From the NCBI RefSeq assembly GCF_027580225.2, contig NC_073339.2:43647501-43711500 (forward strand): DNA of 64,000 nt. The letters are read 5' to 3'. Source of the DNA: Misgurnus anguillicaudatus (Eukaryota > Chordata > Actinopteri > Cypriniformes > Cobitidae). The notes below the pieces were generated by a model. That model ran no database searches. It had not been told where the DNA came from and was given only the letters and a program-made list of their open reading frames with translations. Of the stretch, positions 59,726-64,000 are shown piece by piece (the first letter of the stretch is position 1; every line of letters starts with the position of its first letter). Position numbers and translations under genes: made by a program.

Positions 59726-60404
59726 GTATGTCTCAATCTCTGTCTTAGTTTAATCTAGTCTCCCCAATCATTACATTTCTTCATGTTGCAATTCAGAGCA
59801 TTGATAACCAAGTTGATGATTTCTGTGCCATTTATTAAGCCTCTGCCCGTGACAAACAGATAAAGAGGTAATTCAATAACTAATGGATAATTAGGGTGCA
59901 ATTAGGTACAAGAAAATGGTCTTGCACAGTATATTAAATCTGCGAAATGTATTCGGTACGGTTATTCCCAAAAGGTTCCTCATCTATAACTAATGTACAT
60001 AATTGAAACGGGCACCCTCATCTTACGATTCATTCACTTGTATCTGTCGGCCTTATTGCCTATCATTTTACAATTATACTGACACGATGTGTGCGCTTTG
60101 GGGAACGGGAAGCCATTTGCAATGGAGTACAATGTCTAAATACAAGGTTTCTTTCATTTATGAAGTGAAAACCTCATGAATACGATTATAATACAAGGTG
60201 TTTTTACATCAAATATAGTAGATTGCATGTATCATCCTGTAAATCGAATGCATTTCAGAAATGAGTATCTAAGGCTGAGTAATAAAATCAAAAACTCTCA
60301 AAAGCTAAATTAGGAAGTTTAAAAATGATTGTACTAACAATAACACAAAAATGTGTTTAAAGGCATGCAAATTATGTCACAATTGCATTGGGGTCACAAG
60401 TGCT
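59551..60404. other. Downstream stretch with a (CT)n tract
   Basis: A (CT)n microsatellite at 59691-59721; the rest is single-copy-like DNA without a gene. Confidence 0.5.
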
Positions 60405-60815
60405 AGAGCCTAATAAATAATAATAATATATAAATAATAAGAATTAATAATATATAAATAAATAATAAGAATAAATAATATATACATAATAATAATAATA
60501 ATAAATAAATAAATAAGAAGAATTAATAATATATAAATAATAATAATAAATAAATAATAGGAATTAAAAATGTATAAATAATAATAACAATAATACATAA
60601 TTTATAAGAATTAATAATGTATAAATAATAATAATAATAAATAATTAATATGAATTCATAATGGATAAATAATAATAAATAAATAAATAATACAAATTAA
60701 TAAATAGTAATAATAATACATATTTATTAATAATTAATACTATTTAAATAATAATAATAATAATTAATACAAATTAATAATTGATAAATAATAATTAATA
60801 ATAACTAAACACATT
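60405..60815. repeat. AT-rich low-complexity (AAT/ATAA)n region
   Basis: About 400 bp of almost pure A/T in (AATAAT)n and (ATAA)n patterns. It causes a spurious Tyr/Ile/Leu-rich frame on the minus strand. Confidence 0.95.
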
Positions 60816-63064
60816 TTCTTGAAATGCAATCTAAAATATATCCATCAATTTGTGAATGGCAGCATAGATTTTTTTATATATAATCAGGGTCAAATGAACA
60901 ATAGTCTTGTTTTTATACAACGCCAGGTTGATACTAAAAGATTTACTCAGCATTTCATTGGCTTAGTCAGCTCTTGGCCTCAGAAGCGAGATTAGTATGT
61001 GCATATGAATGGGAGCTCTCACATTCTGCTTTGGCTGGGATTCTGCCTATTTGTTTTAAACAAAGACGGTCCCGAGAGAAATGTGCCCGGACTGGGGGTG
61101 TAAGAGGGGAAAATGACAGAGCAGAGATGCTTTGGGGCTGAAGTGCCTATACGAAGGAAGGGATGGCGGGCTTCAGGGATGCACTGATCAAAGTCACTGA
61201 CTATAGGGGCAATACAGGAAAATCCAATGGTCTGCTGCAATCACGCTTTGAAGATGATTGCATTGAGTCCTTTGGGCCAATTTGATTCATTTCTGTCTTT
61301 TAATGCGAACTAACTCTTGGATTAGATATACTATAATGACAATACACAAAAGGTTATAGTTTGCTAAAGCAGATGATGTGTATGCCATTGCATAAGGAAC
61401 CGAAAGAGTAACGTAAAACCTGAGATCAACTACAGTGAGAGGACGTGCAAGTCAATTCCTGTAGCTCTATTGATAAAGCATAGGTCATGGGTTTAACACA
61501 CATAGGATTAATAAATGTATAGACTGCACTGTAAGTTATTTTAGATAAAATGCATAAAAATATGCAATGTAAGCCTGTCCTGATCTGAAAAACAGCTTAA
61601 TAGTGAAATAAACAATGTTTTAATTCCCTTATATTTTCTAAACGTTATATAAATGGTAGGGACGGGGTGAAGCAAACTAATAAAACCCAATTCCCCGCTG
61701 TGATATAAAAACAATAATTTTTAATAATCTGGTCTCTGGCATCTACCAAACTAAGAGCACACGGGGTGTTCACCTTTTCTCTAATGGTGTGAAAGGCATA
61801 TTTATAGTGTGAAAATTTTATTAGCACGCTAGCTGGTTTTCACCGAACGCTGAATTGTAATCACAATATGACATTATACTCCCAGCTGGGATCATGGTGC
61901 CCCAGGTGAGAGGGGGTGGGGTTTTATATTAACCAATGCTTTGATCACACACACACATATACATACATATACACACCCCATATTGCATAGACTGAACGCA
62001 ACATCCTCCAACCACAGGTCTCTTGACCAATAAGGTCCTACACACCTCATAAACTGGCCTGGACTATCACTACACTCTTTGATCTCGTTTTAAAATTCAG
62101 CACACATGCAGATATACACACATTGCCCTAAATCTGCGCTGACCTGTTCTCCAATTTCATCGTATTAAGAAAGGCATATAGAGTGATGTCATACTTTTTT
62201 AGCACACAGGAAATCTGACCTGGTGATGAAATAAGCGGTGTGTGTTCACTGTATGACATCATACTAACTCATAAAATAAAATAAATAAATAACTCATAGA
62301 AGTGAATATTCCAGAGGAATGCAGTAAGAGAAACGTAAATGTTTTAAAATAATAATAGATAATAACATAAAATGTTATTTTTTTAAATTATATATTTTTC
62401 TACATTGCATCAATTACCATCAGAAGGCTTTTTATTAACCCATGCCGTGTGGACCCTTTTTTTTACAATTATAAAGCTTGGGACATTTTCTACAAGAACT
62501 CAAATTGTGTTTGTCTAAAATATGATGGACATATATATCTCAGATGGCTTGGCGGTGAGCAAATCATGGTATAATTTGTATTTTTCGCTTAACTATCTCT
62601 TTAACAGCACTATGAAATAGTGTTACGGTTACAATCCTGTAATTACTTTTACAGTTAGTTAATACACAACTTTATACACATGTGTTTGATAGCGCTATAA
62701 ATGTCTAACAAAATTCTGTATCTATAGTCACGTAATTCTTTGATTCCTTTTCGTGATACTGTCACGAATTTCCGCGATTTTTTGTGACCGTATCACAAAT
62801 TTCTGTTTATGTGTAATTGTCACGTATTGGTAACTCAACTGTTTTGTCCTATTTTCTTACAATTGTTGCTTCAATTTAGGGTTAGATTTACATAAAATGA
62901 CATCCTTACCCAAACCTAACTCTAACGGCAGACGACAATGGTTAAACAAAATATAAAAATATAAACAACAATTGAGCAATTGTGAAAAGCGTAATATAAA
63001 TAAAATTGAATTGAACTGAATTAAAGTTTTTACCGTTATTGGAAATGTATTTGGCTTGACGGCA
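60816..63064. other. Downstream DNA with SINE and repeat fragments
   Basis: 61455-61560 is a decayed tRNA-derived SINE (TTCCTGTAGCTCTATTGATAAAGC, AGGTCATGGGTTTAAC, tail with TGCATAAAAATATGC). 62975-63015 is a reverse fragment of the repeat at 41817. 61000-61230 is GC-richer, single-copy-like and might be conserved. No gene was recognised. Confidence 0.5.
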
Positions 63065-63499
63065 TTAACTCATTCCCTGCCAGCCTTTTTAAAAAAAAGT
63101 TGCATGCCAGCATTTTTTGTGATTTTCACAAGTTTCGAAGAACAGACCCTCTGCTTTCAAACAAACAAAACGGGGGAGGACATTTTATACCATATTTATT
63201 TGTTCTCTTTTTATAACCTTTTAAATATCACTTAAAAATATAAAATTTTGAGCAAAAAGCTGAAATATTTGCATTTTTGTAAAGGATTTTTGTTACAGAT
63301 CAGGTTCAGAATGATGATCAAAACATACATGGAGTTAAATTAGTTTTTGCTTCAGTTTTTTTTATAAATTGGGTAAAAACGCGACCTATAATAGAAGAAT
63401 TAAAGATTACGGTTAATACTTGTCAGGGAAGCGTCATTGGCAGGGAAACGTTTTCTCTTAATTGACGATATAACTTGTCAATGGCGGGAAAGAGGTAAA
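63065..63499. mobile_element. piggyBac-like MITE, copy 3 of 3 (decayed)
   Basis: TTAACTCATTCCCTGCCAGC at the left; AATGGCGGGAAAGAGGTAAA at the right, where the final TTAA has mutated. It shares CCTCTGCTTTCAAACAAACA and the ATTGACGATATAACTTGTCA motif with the family. Confidence 0.8.
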
Positions 63500-64000
63500 A
63501 AAAACGTCATATGCGGTAACTTTCTAAATGATGCGATAAACGATTTGTGATATAATAATGCTTTAAAAGTATGTAAAATCAATTTGAAATTATTAAAAAA
63601 AATGTAAAAACAAATTTATTTAACAAACTATCATCATCTTCAACACATCAGAGCACACAAGCACTTATTTTCTGTTAAACTCTCTAAAACTTTGACCACA
63701 CATGACCTTTGTAAGCATTAAAATTATAGTTATTGCAAAATATTACGATATATTTCAATATCGTACAGCCTTACTAATGTACATGTTTTTGGAATAATAC
63801 CATTTATTGTATACTCTAAAAAGTGATGGGCTATTTTCAACTCAACTTTGGGTCAAAAAATGAACCCAGCCGATGGGTTACCCAGAAAAGGTTTAGATTG
63901 GACCCAACAATGGGTTAAAACGACCTGTAGGTTAAATTACAATCCAACAGTTCGTCACATTTTTACTTAATGCTGGGTTGAAATGAACCCATCATTTTTA
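63500..64000. repeat. Degraded transposon pieces at the window edge
   Basis: 63505-63775 ends in ATATCGTACAGCCTTA, which resembles a decayed hAT-type end. From 63840 the sequence has repeated TGGGTT and AACCCA motifs (GAACCCAGCCGATGGGTTAC, AATGGGTTAAAACGACC, GCTGGGTTGAAATGAACCC), a known style of fish transposon terminus that runs off the window. Confidence 0.5.

Noticed and set aside
60410..60598. Tyr/Ile/Leu-rich membrane-like small protein on the minus strand
   Set aside because: Pure AT low-complexity sequence; no gene context.

Overview
The window is intronic, genic DNA from a vertebrate, almost certainly a teleost and most likely a cyprinid. One multi-exon gene is recognisable: a Krüppel-like factor 7 gene (klf7) on the + strand, split into four coding exons at 528-629, 33210-33822, 40058-40181 and 51612-51663. 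The exons join in frame (102+613+124+52 = 891 nt) into a 296-residue protein with the family's N-terminal activation segment, a Ser/Pro-rich middle and three C-terminal C2H2 zinc fingers. All splice sites are GT/AG. Fish often carry two klf7 copies; which one this is cannot be settled here. No other intact protein-coding gene, rRNA or functional tRNA was found, and nearly all other open frames are chance or repeat-driven.

Layout: 1-527 is 5' flank and 5' UTR; 630-33209 is a 32.6-kb first intron; 33823-40057 is intron 2; 40182-51611 is intron 3; from 51664 comes a probably long 3' UTR (candidate end near 57.1 kb) and then downstream DNA.

The non-coding space is crowded with non-autonomous DNA transposons, often nested. 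Several keep target-site duplications (TSDs) readable by eye. There are 8-bp hAT-type duplications (9479-9670, 27603-28834, 32175-32622, 47087-48541; 7 of 8 at 12145-13544 and 50595-51320), many elements bounded by TTAA (piggyBac-like), and TA-flanked hairpin elements. tRNA-derived SINE fragments, a three-copy 1.07-kb tandem array (43183-46377) and several microsatellites complete the picture. Repeat family assignments rest on terminal repeats, TSDs and general familiarity with fish repeats, not on a search.

Four observations deserve attention. First, three regularly built modules in intron 2 (38452-38785) each pair an RFX-type X-box with an inverted CCAAT core 40-45 bp downstream, inside apparently non-repetitive DNA. 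Second, a 21-bp minisatellite in intron 1 holds at least 12 perfect CACGTG E-boxes, lies inside a foldback element and is split by a TA-flanked insertion. Third, an element with a perfect 8-bp TSD (57862-58779) carries a decayed exon of a RecQ-like DEXH helicase whose Walker A segment is missing. Fourth, a transposon nest in the presumed 3' UTR can be peeled apart layer by layer from its TTAA duplications.
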